A stretch of DNA of 64,000 bases, from assembly GCA_014155875.1 (NCBI GenBank), contig JACEFZ010003503.1, positions 372,001 through 436,000 of the forward strand, in the 5' to 3' direction. The position numbers were made by a program, and so were the translations under genes. This DNA comes from Cepaea nemoralis (taxonomy: Eukaryota > Mollusca > Gastropoda > Stylommatophora > Helicidae). The number at the start of each line of letters is the position of its first letter. Position 1 is the first letter of the stretch. Under the pieces are notes generated by a model that saw only the letters and a list, made by a program, of their open reading frames with translations, searched no databases and was not told the origin of the DNA. This document shows, one piece after another, positions 1 to 10,051 of the stretch.

Positions 1-96
1 GTCATTAGACAGACAGACAGACATAGATAGATAGGCAGGCAGGCAGCCAGACAGACAGACAGATAGAGAGAGAGAGGGGTAGGTAGGTAGGCAGGC

Positions 97-132
<36 letters not shown>
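1..132. repeat. GACA/GATA/GGCA tetranucleotide microsatellite
   Basis: Nearly pure tetranucleotide runs (gaca, gata, ggca, ggta), ending in a clean gata tract next to a GC-rich retroelement-like terminus. The open frame across it is an artefact of the repeat. Confidence 0.95.
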
Positions 133-172
133 CCCCGCGAGGGGCTGGGCGAAGCCGGGCCGGGTCAGCTAG
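133..172 (-). mobile_element. GC-rich hairpin terminus of an unclassified interspersed repeat
   Basis: Read on the minus strand this starts with actagctgacccggc and continues through a short GC-rich hairpin into the tetranucleotide tract. Ends of this kind (GC hairpin plus simple repeat) recur at termini of dispersed animal repeats. The element class cannot be decided from this stub. Confidence 0.35.
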
Positions 173-258
173 TATGATATATAACACTGCAGTATGCACC
201 TGATGAGATGCAGCAAAATGTGCCAGGTAATAAATCAAGCAGCATATTATTTATGGCT
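165..258 (+). repeat. Dispersed repeat, copy 1 (second copy at 27462)
   Basis: About 95 bp that aligns with 27462-27560. Shared blocks include atgatatataac, gagatgcagc and ggcttctg, in the same order and spacing. No coding potential. It is probably a fragment of an unclassified interspersed element. Confidence 0.6.
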
Positions 259-261
259 TCT

Positions 262-381
262 GTGTTTAATACGTGGAGGACATGGAGTTGGCTGCAGGAG
301 ATAGAAGAAGATAGGACCACTTGGTGTGAGTTGGATGAGGGCCTGTGCTCTCATGAGAGATAAAGGGCAGAAGAAGAAACT
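262..381 (+). mobile_element. 3' end of a LINE with GAAGAAGAA tail
   Basis: Plus-strand translation in shifting frames resembles the last ~35 residues of LINE polyproteins, with an EDMELAAGDRRR-like block followed by a CSHER-like ending. It closes with gaagaagaaac, the same tail type as the LINE copy at 19643-20001. Too short to classify further. Confidence 0.45.
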
Positions 382-539
382 TCTCTAAGACTAACATTTT
401 CATTAAAATATATTAAAGCTACAATTCAGTTTGTGCCTTACCATAGCCATTTTTTGTTTTTGTTGTTGTTGTTTGTCCATCAAGAATGATGATGACCATT
501 CATTTCATCCAGTGGGGTTGAAGGTGTGGAGCCGTGGGT

Positions 540-1013
540 TCTAAGATGGCTGATAAGGCCTATTTTGGCTCGAAATGTTCTTTGACAATGTGGGCAAAGA
601 ATGCTTGACGTCTCTGGAGGAGGATTTCCTGCAGTGGTTTTTCTGTCCTGCCTTTTTTCACAGCTCTTGCAGTACTGGTTGCCTCACATATGACTGCACC
701 TTTGCGTAATGATGCACGCCACGAATTTATGTCTCTGGCTGCAGCCTCCCAGGTGTCATGATGAATTCCAAAAGTATTCGGTGAAATTTTCAGAGTGTCT
801 TTAAAGCGTTTCCTCTGGCCACCTTGGGAGCGTTTACCACAACGCAGTTTGCTGTAAAAAATTTGTTTAGGGAGCCTGTGATCTGGCATGCGAGTCAAGT
901 GACCAGCCCAACGAATCTGATTCTTCATCAGTATAGTGTGGATACTGGGCATGGATGCTCTTTCTAGGACTTCAGTGTCTGGAATCTTGTCTTGCCATTT
1001 AATCTTCAGTAGC
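540..1013 (-). pseudogene. LINE reverse transcriptase C-terminal fragment
   Basis: Minus-strand translation gives the post-RT region of an animal LINE. A KWQDKIPDTEVLERA block is followed by IRWAGHLTRMPDHRLPKQIF and a basic GKRSQGGQRKRFKD stretch. These are known C-terminal signatures of LINE polyproteins downstream of the palm/thumb domain. The catalytic domain is absent, so the copy is severely 5' truncated. It ends abruptly at about 1013, where a plus-strand RTE element begins head to head. The last residues before the 560 stop resemble a degraded zinc-finger tail. No function is expected. Confidence 0.8.
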
Positions 1014-3516
1014 TTCCTTTATAATGACATGGAGTCTGCTTTGAAGAACTGTAAAAAATCAGAAATAAATATCATAATGGGTGATTTCAACGCAAAAATA
1101 GGAAAGCAAAGCGATGGATGCAGTGTAGGCAACCATGGTTTGGGAGAGAGAAATGAAAGAGGTTACAGACTTGTAGAATGGGCAAAAGAACAAGAAATGG
1201 TTGTAGGAAACACCTGGTTTAAACAACATCCTAGAAGATTATGGACATGGAGGAGTCCAGACAGCAGGATTAAAAACCAGATAGATTACATCCTGATAAG
1301 CAAAAGGTTTCGAAATGCATTAACAGTTGTAAAAACAGTTCCAAATGCAGACTGTTACAGTGATCACAGATTAATTACTGGCACATTGAGGGTAAAGTTA
1401 AAGAAAGTCAAGTATACAGCAGGAAACCCTAAATATGACTTGTGCAAATTGAAAACTGACAAAGAAATACAAGATAATTTTAACATAGAAGTAAAGAACA
1501 AATTTGATTTATTGTCTGATCTAGAGATCCTATTTCAAGATGTAGATGATCAATGGGAAATGCTGAAGAATTCAATCAGTTGTGCAGCAGAAAAAAACTA
1601 TTCCAAAAGTAAAGAAAGTAGGCCGTAAGACATGGATGACTGAAGAAATTTTACAACTAATGGAAACAAGAAGACAGAACAAAAATAATCCTGCCAAATA
1701 TGAAGAAATTCACAGAAAAGTCAGAACCTTATGTAAGGAGGCTAAAGAAACATGGCTTGAGAAAAATTGCAGAGAAATTGAAAAACAACACAACAGTAAA
1801 AATGCGAAACTAATGCACAAAAGAATTCAGGAGATTACTAATCAAAGAACACGTACATCAGCAGGCTGCCTAAAGACAAAAGATGGAAGAGTCATAATAG
1901 AAAAAGATCAGATTTTACATGTATGGTCAGATTACGTGAAAAACCTTTATGACGATAACAGAGACGAACAATATATTGTTCAAAATAACAATGAAGGGCC
2001 AGCAATTTTGAAGATGGAGGTTCATAATGCTCTTAATCATATGAAATCTGGCAAAACCCCCGGTCCAGACAGCGTCACAACAGAAATGATTAATGCTTTA
2101 GAAGAATATGGAATAGATAAAGTTACCAGTCTGCTTAATACAATATATGATACTGGAAATATACCTCGTGAGTTATGTAATTCTGTATTTATTGCAATCA
2201 CAAAGAAATCAGGAGCCTTGGAATGTGATCAGCATCGAACAATTAGTATAATGAGTCACATCACGAAGATTTTGCTAAGAATTATCATGCAAAGAGTTAG
2301 GAGGAAAATACAACCTGAAATAGGAGAAGAACAATGTGGGTTTGTAGTAGGCAAGGGTACAGTAAATGCTGTGTATATACTGAGAACCGTAATCGAACGT
2401 TCTATAGAAGTAAACAAAGATCTACACCTTTGCTTTATTGACTACACAAAGGCTTTTGATAAAGTGAGACATGTCAACATGATAAGGATGCTTGAAGATC
2501 TACAAATTGATGGGAAAGACCTTAGACTTGTAAAAAACATATATTGGAAACAACAAGCTGCCATAAGAGTTGATAATGAAGTAAGCCAATATCAGCCTAT
2601 TAAGAGAGGTGTGAGACAGGGATGTGTAATGTCTCCAGATCTGTTTTCCCTGTACAGTGAAAATATTTTCAGAAATATTGAAAATATGGAAGGAATCAAC
2701 ATTGGGGGACGATGCATCAATAACATTAGATATGCAGATGATACAGTCTTGATTGCAGACAATGAACAGGACCTGCAAAATTTAGTAGATGCGGTTGTTA
2801 CACACAGTGAACAACAAGGGTTAGAATTAAATTGTAAAAAGACACAGATTATGGTCGTCACTAGGAAGAACGAAATACCACAGTGTAATATACAAGTAAA
2901 TGGGAATATTCTTCAACAAGTGAATAGGTACAATTATCTCGGAACAGTAATAACATCTGATGGGAGATGCCTTGAAGAGATTAGAACAAGAATCGCCATG
3001 GCAAAAGTAGCCTTTAGCAAGATGAAAAACATACTGACCAATAAAAAGATGTCAATTGAAACGAGAAAAAGAGTGTTGAGATGCTACATAGAACCTGTAC
3101 TTTTATATGGATGTGAAGCTTGGACAATGAGCAGCCAAGCTGAAAAACATCTGATGGCTGTAGAAATGTGGTTTCTGAGGAAAATGCAAAGAATACCATG
3201 GACAGCCAGAAAGACCAATGAACAAGTCCTTCAAGAAACAAATGAAGATCGAAACTGATCAGAGACATTAGACGTAGACAGTCACAATTTTTTGGGCATG
3301 TTATGAGAAGAAATGATTTGGAGAACTTGGTGACAACTGGTAAGATCGAGGGGAACAGACCAAGGGGAAGACCTAGAAACAAGTATCTGGATGGCTTGGC
3401 CTTGTGGCATGGTCGAGACAGAAACACGGAACTGATCCACGACTCTGTTGATCGAGTGAGATGGCAGAACATGACCGCCCACGCTTACCGGCATGGCACA
3501 TGATGGATGGATGGAG
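1014..3516 (+). pseudogene. RTE-type LINE polyprotein (endonuclease + reverse transcriptase), 5' truncated and frameshifted
   Basis: From 1014 to about 1590 the frame encodes the C-terminal half of an apurinic-type endonuclease, with MGDFNAKIG, the QIDYILIS strand and the YSDHRLI catalytic Asp/His motif. An extra A in the A-run near 1591 shifts the frame. The reverse transcriptase then runs to 3258, with FIDYTKAFDKV (motif A), [11 protein letters not shown] (motif B) and [10 protein letters not shown] (motif C with the catalytic Asp pair). A second frameshift near 3255 precedes the conserved tail [15 protein letters not shown]...AYRHGT and a stop at 3503. The 3' UTR is only a few bases plus a tggatgg simple repeat. 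No RNase H, a very short 3' UTR and a simple-repeat tail fit the RTE clade. The two frameshifts look recent. Related copies: 5905-6118, 19425-21470 (minus), 38420-38620. Confidence 0.9.
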
Positions 3517-5565
3517 CTTCCTTAGGCAGACTGTGTGGAAGTGGTTTAATTTCCTAGCGTGTCGCTGATAAACAGTCCAGGTTTCACAAGCATATAGCAG
3601 TGTGGATAATACAACTGCTTTGTAGACTTTTAGCTTTGTTTGCAGGCTTATTCCAGTTATGTCCCATACATTCTTGTACAGTCTGCCAAAGGCCGCACTG
3701 GCCTTGGAGATTCTTGCATTCACTTCGTCATCAATTGTGGCAGCTTGTGACACAGTGCTGCCAAGATAGGTGAATTTGTCCACAACACTTAGTCTATGAT
3801 CATTCACTTTGATATTCGGCACAGTGTGATTATTCCCTGGAGCTGGCTGGTACATAACTACAGTCTTCTCCAAGTTGATATTGAGCCCAAAGTTGGCACA
3901 GGCATGTGAGAAAGCTGAAACATTATGTTGCATGTCCGCCTCTGAGTTGGCGTATAGAGCGCAATCATCAGCATGAGGCGCTGGACGCAGTTAAGGGTCA
4001 GCGACTGATAAGAGGGAAATCATGGATGGCTCAGGTGGAGGATACGATCAGACAGGTGTGCCCCTTGGAGAACATTAGTCGTGGAGAGGAGTGGGTCAGA
4101 GTGCCAGCGGAGCAGTCAGACTTGTGCAGAGTTATAATCACATTAAGCTGGGAGTGCAGGGAGTGGCCAGCAGGGGCCACGGAAGTGGAAATCCAGCAAC
4201 TAATTCAGGACAATGCTCACTCGAATGATGTGATTATCTACACAGATGGTTCGGTGTCAAGAGGTGAGTGAAGTGGCTGGGGGTTTATAGCCAAAGCTAA
4301 TGGTCGATGTTTGGGGCAGGAGAGCCTGGCATATGATACCACAACATCCAGCTTAAGAATGGAAGTGGAGGCAGTCACTGCGGCTCTCCGCTGGATGGAG
4401 AATACGACACACACACACATCGTGATTGTAACTGACTCAGAAAGCATGCTGACGAGGGTGAGGATGGGCAGACTTCGTGCGGAGTGGCTTGCTTCGCTTC
4501 GGAGGTCACGGGTGACAAGCATCGCCTGGATCTTTTCTCCGGGGCATGCTGGTGTGCTGGGAAATGAACAGGCGGACAGATTGGCTGGCTCTGCAGAACT
4601 TGGTGGAGTATTGATACATGACAAGGCAGACGTGGTTGCGGCCTTGTGGGAGCACGTGTACACCTCGGAGGAGCAAATGGATTACCATGGTCTGGCAAGA
4701 ATGAGACAACGAGGAGTGACTGAAGGGATCTGGCCGACGCTCAATGCTCAGAGGAAAGGCGAGACGGACTTATAATCAGATTGCTACTGGTACTATTGGT
4801 GTTGGAACTCTTCGCTGGCTGCTGAGGATGGGGACGGAGCACTTATGGGAATGCCCCGAATGCTGTGATGTCGATTCCTAAATCAATCAATCAGTCAACC
4901 ATCAGCAAACAGGAGCTCTCTGACGGTGTCGCTGTTCATTTTGGTTTTAGCTTTCAGCCTTCTGAGATTGAATAACTTTCCATCCATACGATAGTTGATG
5001 TCTATTCCAATGTCATCGTTCTAGAAGGCATTCATCAACATGGCTGAAAACATGAGGCTGAACAGTGTTGGTGCCAGGACACATCCTTGCTTCACTCCAT
5101 TGGTGACAGGAAAGGGTTCAGACAGTTCACCATTTTCCTGTACTCTTGCCTGCATGCCGTCATGAAATAGCCGCACACTTGGACAAACTTTCGTGGACAG
5201 CCATATTTTGCCATAATCTTCCACAGTCCTTCTCTGCTGACTGTATCAAAAGCCTTGGTAAGGTCAATGAAAGTGGAGAACATTTCGCAGTTCTGTTCCT
5301 GACATTTCTCTTGCAGCTGCCTTGCAGCGAAAATCATGTCAACAGTTCCACGTTCTTTTCTGAAGCCACATTGACTCTCAGGAAGAAGACCTTGATCGAG
5401 ATGGGCTGTGAGGCGATTGAGAAGAATTCTGGCGAGTATCTTCCCTGCAATTGAAAGCAAGGAGATGCCTCGGTGGTTGTCACAGGATTGGCGGTTTCCT
5501 TTACGTTTGTATAAGTGGACTATTGACGCGCCCTTGAAATCTTGGACCATAGCCATATCATGCAC
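3517..5565 (-). pseudogene. Second LINE reverse transcriptase on the minus strand, split by a nested insertion
   Basis: The minus-strand reverse transcriptase runs from about 5565 down to 3517. The upstream part (5565-4900) has LYKRKGNRQSCDNHRGIS, FIDLTKAFDTV (motif A) and VKQGCVLAPTLFSLM (motif B). The downstream part (3973-3517) has the second half of the catalytic motif C, then NLEKTVVMYQPAP and FTYLGSTVS. The 926-bp insertion 3974-4899 lies exactly within the FADD codons and is flanked by catcagca at 3966-3973 and 4900-4907. The 5' truncation is near 5565, where a different tandem repeat begins; the 3' end abuts the preceding RTE element. The family differs from the RTE at 1014. Confidence 0.88.
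3974..4899 (+). mobile_element. 3' end of an RNase H-bearing LINE, nested in another LINE
   Basis: Encodes the end of a LINE polyprotein with an RNase H domain: IIYTDGSVSRG (first catalytic Asp), an EVEAVTAAL helix (Glu), IVTDSESM (Asp) and [18 protein letters not shown] (His and final Asp). An in-frame stop interrupts at about 4270, after TDGSVSRGE. The element ends with a spaced aatc tail, and an 8-bp target duplication (catcagca) borders both sides. Relatives on the same strand are at 14755-15295 and 16825-17190. RNase H points to an I/jockey-like or related LINE clade; the exact clade is undecided. Confidence 0.9.
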
Positions 5566-5690
5566 CATAGCCATAGCCAACCATTAACCTACACACAGTA
5601 ATCCCAACTTATGATTTGTATCTTGCAGTAGTGATAGCTGGCCATTAACCTACTCGTCATAATCCCATTTAATTGTTTTTATAAGGGGTT
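5566..5690 (+). repeat. ~60-bp tandem repeat, left part
   Basis: Two diverged units built around gatagctggccattaacct and aatcccaact, with a ttgcagtagtg linker. The same unit resumes at 6119, so a SINE and an RTE fragment have split one array. Confidence 0.7.
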
Positions 5691-5892
5691 AACGACTTTC
5701 TCCATAATCCCGTATATCCACGTGAGGAACACAGCTGCGCGAGATTCGGCAGAGCATCGCGTCGCGTTGATTACTTACAGGATATGTGAGCCTGTGGCTC
5801 CAAAAGCAATGGCAAACTACTGAGCGTAATATTGCCAAGAACATCAACAACAGCTGAAAAATGTTAATGTTGACTGCAATGTCCTGTATGGA
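5691..5892 (+). mobile_element. tRNA-derived SINE, family A (diverged copy)
   Basis: Matches the family A consensus seen at 27625, 42173 and 63324: a ggttaacgactttctcc head, then gcaatggcaaactactgagc, ttgccaaga, and a tgtcctgtatggatatgc 3' end. No clear target duplication, because both sides are tandem repeat or LINE. Confidence 0.8.
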
Positions 5893-5904
5893 TATGCAAC
5901 TTTA

Positions 5905-6118
5905 AAGTGATAGTTATGAGAAGAAATAAATTGGAGAACTTGGTGACAAATGGCAAAATCGAGGAGAAGAGAACAAGGGGAGGGCAGAGAAGTAAATACC
6001 TGGATGGCTTGGCCACGTAGTAGGGTCGAGACAAGAATACTGAGCTGATCCACGATTCTGGTGATCGAGTGAGATAGCAAAACATGACGGCCCATGCTTA
6101 CCGGCTGGCACATGATGA
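5905..6118 (+). pseudogene. 3' end of the RTE-1 LINE
   Basis: Nucleotide match to the last ~200 bp of the element at 1014-3516: ggagaacttggtgacaa, tacctggatggcttggcca and a tgatgatgatgatg tail after the stop. Several codons are broken. Confidence 0.85.
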
Positions 6119-6315
6119 TGATGATGAGTGATAGCGGGCCATTAACATGCACGCAATAATTACAACTAATGGTTTTTGTCTTGCAATAGTGATAGCTGCC
6201 ATTAATGTACGTACATGCAATGATCCCAACTAATGGTTGTGTCTTGAGTAGCGATAGCTGGCCACACACCTGCTTATCATCCCAACTAATGGTTTCTAGG
6301 TCTTGCAGTAGTGCG
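6119..6315 (+). repeat. ~60-bp tandem repeat, right part
   Basis: Three further units of the array at 5566, each with gatagc.g.ccattaa and aatcccaactaatggtt followed by tcttgcagtagt. Confidence 0.75.
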
Positions 6316-6580
6316 ACATAGCTTCTTATGGTCTTTCAGTTATAGAAGGTTTTGCAGTAGATGTCCAAAAAAGGAAATTACTACGGTAATAAATGACAGC
6401 TTGATCATGCAGACACGTCTGTTGATGAAGTATCTCATTCATGGCTGCTGGAATAGGGAATGGAAACTAAAAATGGAGTTTGTTGCAACAGCTGCTAGGA
6501 AGATTGGCTCTGAGTGTAGCGAACCAACATGCAACAGTAACAACATTCACACCCTTTGATTTATACTGTGCAAGGTGGAG
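6316..6580. other. Unassigned sequence
   Basis: No recognisable gene or repeat. Short open frames here have no domain signature. Confidence 0.5.
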
Positions 6581-7590
6581 TTTTTATGGGCTTATTCCAG
6601 TGCATTTGCATAGATTATCCATCTTAATCATTGTAATGGCACCTTTCCGTCTTGACAGACGATAGTTTGGTACATTGTGCTTCAAAAAGGCTTAATAACT
6701 ACGACCCATGGCTGTGGCGAGTGTGGCTGATAAGGCCAATTTGTGCTGTAAATGTTGTCCACAGTAGATGCATGTGAAAACATGGTCATTTCCACCATCA
6801 TGCACCATATTACGTCTCTCACGCTGTGTGTGTGCTTTATCTGCAATCATTTTCTCCTTTGTCTTTATTCCATTTCTGATAGTTGCCTTCCTTGCAACAC
6901 GTTCAGCGGCGACTTGCTCCCAATGTGCTTTATCAATGCCTGTATCAATCATGTCCAGCTTACACACATCTTTGTATCGTAGTAGAGGCCGACCCTGAGA
7001 TCTCCTACCCATCTGTAATTCACCAAAAAAGATGTCCTTTGGTATTCTACCATCATTCATCCTCCTAACATGTCCTATCCATCTAAATCTATGAAAACTG
7101 AGCATGGAACACACCGTCACACCACCTGATCTTTCCAATACTTCAGTATTTGTGTACCGAGTATTCTTCGCAGACACCGCATATGAAAGCTCTTTAAACG
7201 TTTCTCTTGGTGTGAGTAAGTTGTCCAGGTTTCACTGCCATAAAGAAGAGTACTAAGGACATAGGCTTGTTAGACGAGGACTTTTGTTTTGGCAGTAAGC
7301 TTCCCGTTCTCCCAGACTCTTTTTGCTAACATTTTCATTGTTGTTGCTGCCTTAACCAATCCTGATGTTGATTTCCTGATCAGGGATAATTTGCTATTTA
7401 CCTCTGATCCTAGATATGTAAAATGGTCTACTATCTCTAGTTCGGTGTCGTCAATATAGATTGATGGTACCCCATGTGCACATTGTGACATAATCTGTGT
7501 CTTCTTTTTGTTAAACCAAATTCAAAACAAGCATTGGAGAATGCAGATAGTAGATGTAATTCTTCCTCAGAGGGGTCGTAATGGGGTGTA
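6581..7590 (-). pseudogene. LINE reverse transcriptase C-terminal half (minus strand)
   Basis: Minus-strand translation runs from about 7590 down to 6690. It starts after the catalytic motif with IDDTELEIVDHFTYLGSEV, then LLYGSETWTTYS, IGHVRRMNDGRIPKDIFFGE and GRRSQGRPLLRYKD. It ends with a zinc-finger-like FTCIYCGQHLQHKLAL. A frame break lies between 7177 and 7270. A 3' UTR stretch (6581-6690) with cttgacaga is shared with the relative at 34990-35560. It is cut off just upstream of the first recognised PRCP exon. Confidence 0.85.
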
Positions 7591-7645
7591 ATTGTTGTAT
7601 ATAAAGTTAAACTAATATGTGTTGCTTTATTCTATGTGATTCCAG

Positions 7646-7786
7646 ATTGACCACTTTGGTTTTGCAAACGATGGAACTTTCCAGCAGCGATACCTGGTGT
7701 CTGACCAGTTTTGGAATCATAATGGAGGGCCCATTTTTTTCTACACTGGCAACGAGGGTGATATTGAGTGGTTCACTAACAACACC
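7646..7786 (+). CDS. PRCP: PRCP coding exon A (47 codons)
   Basis: Acceptor tgtgattccag, donor ACC/gtaagaa. Encodes [17 protein letters not shown], then [13 protein letters not shown], the start of the alpha/beta hydrolase domain. Phase 0 at both ends. The upstream exon is not found; a LINE ends about 55 bp before it. Confidence 0.93.
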
Positions 7787-10011
7787 GTAAGAAAAAGTTG
7801 TTTCATTTCCATTTTTATAATTGAAAACATGGCTCTCATTCTTATGAAACAAACCATCATCTCTTCAACTGTCTGGTACAATAATGTGCTGGTAAAGTTA
7901 CGATGCAACATCCAAGTAAATGGAAAAATTCTTAAACAGTAAAAATCTATACAACTTTCTTGGAAGAGTCTAATATCTGACAGTGGATGCCTAGTGGTCT
8001 GGATCAATGATATTGATGATATTTCTCCATACCTACCATCCCAGCACATCAGCAAAACAGGAGGACTAAAATGGTATAACAGAAGCACTAATTCAGAGCT
8101 TAGGGAGAACACTTTTTCTGCCTCTGATCTTTCCAGTCATCACAATATTTTCCAATGCTTCTCTTCTCAATACAGGACCAAAGAAAATTGTATGTCTTTT
8201 CCTTTTATTGGTATTTAATGTTCTTCTTCATTAGCTTTTCTGGTTATCACAGTTACTCTGGAAGTCCGAGATATTTGCAACATTTGTATCAGAAACCTTT
8301 CCATTGCTTTGAAGCTCTTCCTAATTCATCACCAAAATCTTAAATCTGGCTAGTACAGCTGCGAATGGAAAAAGCTAGTACAGCTGTCGAGTTCTCTAGA
8401 TTCATACAATGTAAATTGGTATCTGAGATCTGTGAAAGGTGTGATGAAAGGTGACCGGTCTGATACTGACCATGTGACAGACATGTGCCATTTTGTTGTA
8501 GAAAATATGGACCTGACAACATATCCTAATATGTTTAGTGGATGTAAATAAGCTGTGGTTTGCTTATTTTAACCTTTGGCAATTCAGAGTTTCATTTGGA
8601 ACATCGCACTGAATTTCAGGTTATTTTACTTACTGTAACCCATTCGTTTCAGAGCTTTATGTGGGACATTGTGCTAAATTTCAGCTATTTTACTTACTGT
8701 AACCCATGCCATTTCATGATTTTATGTAATGTTGCACCAAGTTTCAGGTTATTTTACCCAGTATACCACTTATAATTTCAGGGTTTTATGTGGGACATTG
8801 CACCAGACTTCAGGGCTCTATTGGTGTTTGCTGAGCACAGATATTATGGGCAGTCACTTCCCTTTGGTCCAGCAACTTACCAGGTGAAACATCTCTACCT
8901 AGAATAACATTTTCATAGTTGTTGAATCAAGTTATATCATATTCTGTTTGCATTATCTTTTATATCATGTTGAGTTAAATTGTATCATTTTCTATGTATG
9001 TTATTATAAAGATCAGAATAGGACAAGCAAAAACAGCATTCTTTCAAATGAAGAACACACTGTGCAATAAGTCACTGTCCTTGAAAGTCAGAAAAAGAGT
9101 TCTTGCATGTTATATAGAACCAGTTTTAACATACAGCTGCAAATCTTGGACAATTAGTAAACAGGCGAAACAATCTCTGGAAGCCTTGGAGTTGTGGTTT
9201 TATAGAAGTATGCTGAAAATTAATTAAACAGCCAAAAAGAGTAATCAGGACATTTTAGGGGAAGCTGAGTTGCAAAGACAACTTATTACAAACAGAAAGT
9301 GGCAGTCATCGTTTTTTGGCCACGTTATGAGAAGACAAAAACTGGAACATGTTGTGACAACTGGAAAGATTTGTGGAAAGAGAGATCGAGGAAGACAGCG
9401 TGAGAAGATTCTTTAGAAGATTCTTGACAGTCTAGTGTCTTGGCACTGAAGGGAGTCAACACACAAATTGATCCATGATGTCGAAGATAGTAGTTTGTGG
9501 AGCGGCATGATTGCCCACGCCAGCCGACAAGCACTAGATGATGATTATTATTTAAATCAATCTAGTATTCAAGATTTCATGTTTATAGTTCCAATATAGA
9601 TTTTTTTCTTGTGGTTAGTGATAAATACAGATGTATACGTTTCAAAGTGTGGTGGGGGTTGTTAGGAGATGTATAGTCCGCCTATAACTCAGTGAAAAAC
9701 AAAATGAAAATATACAATATTTCTTGGCAGTTGGAATTAAGGCGTAGGCCATCAGAAACCTGCCTGGGCAATATTTCTAATTGAGATCTACTCACATACA
9801 AACAGTTATAGCATTGTGGTTCTAGTGTTCAGGCATGTGGAATCTGGCTGATGCAACTGAGTTCTTGCACCGTGTTGAAATTCTCCTCGTTGATCTATAG
9901 GAGGAGATGGAGCACTGAAGGTGGTTTCTGAGTGCAGAAAGGTAATCCTTAATAAACCAAACAATGGAGACAAATGTCAAACAGTTGTTCATGCACAGAG
10001 AGATAATTATG

Positions 10012-10051
<40 letters not shown>

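Noticed and set aside
4311..4775. Host RNase H gene
   Set aside because: The domain belongs to a LINE fragment with target duplication and relatives nearby.
1..7645. Missing N-terminal PRCP exons
   Set aside because: Looked for a signal peptide exon in plus-strand sequence upstream; only retroelement fragments were recognised, so none is annotated.
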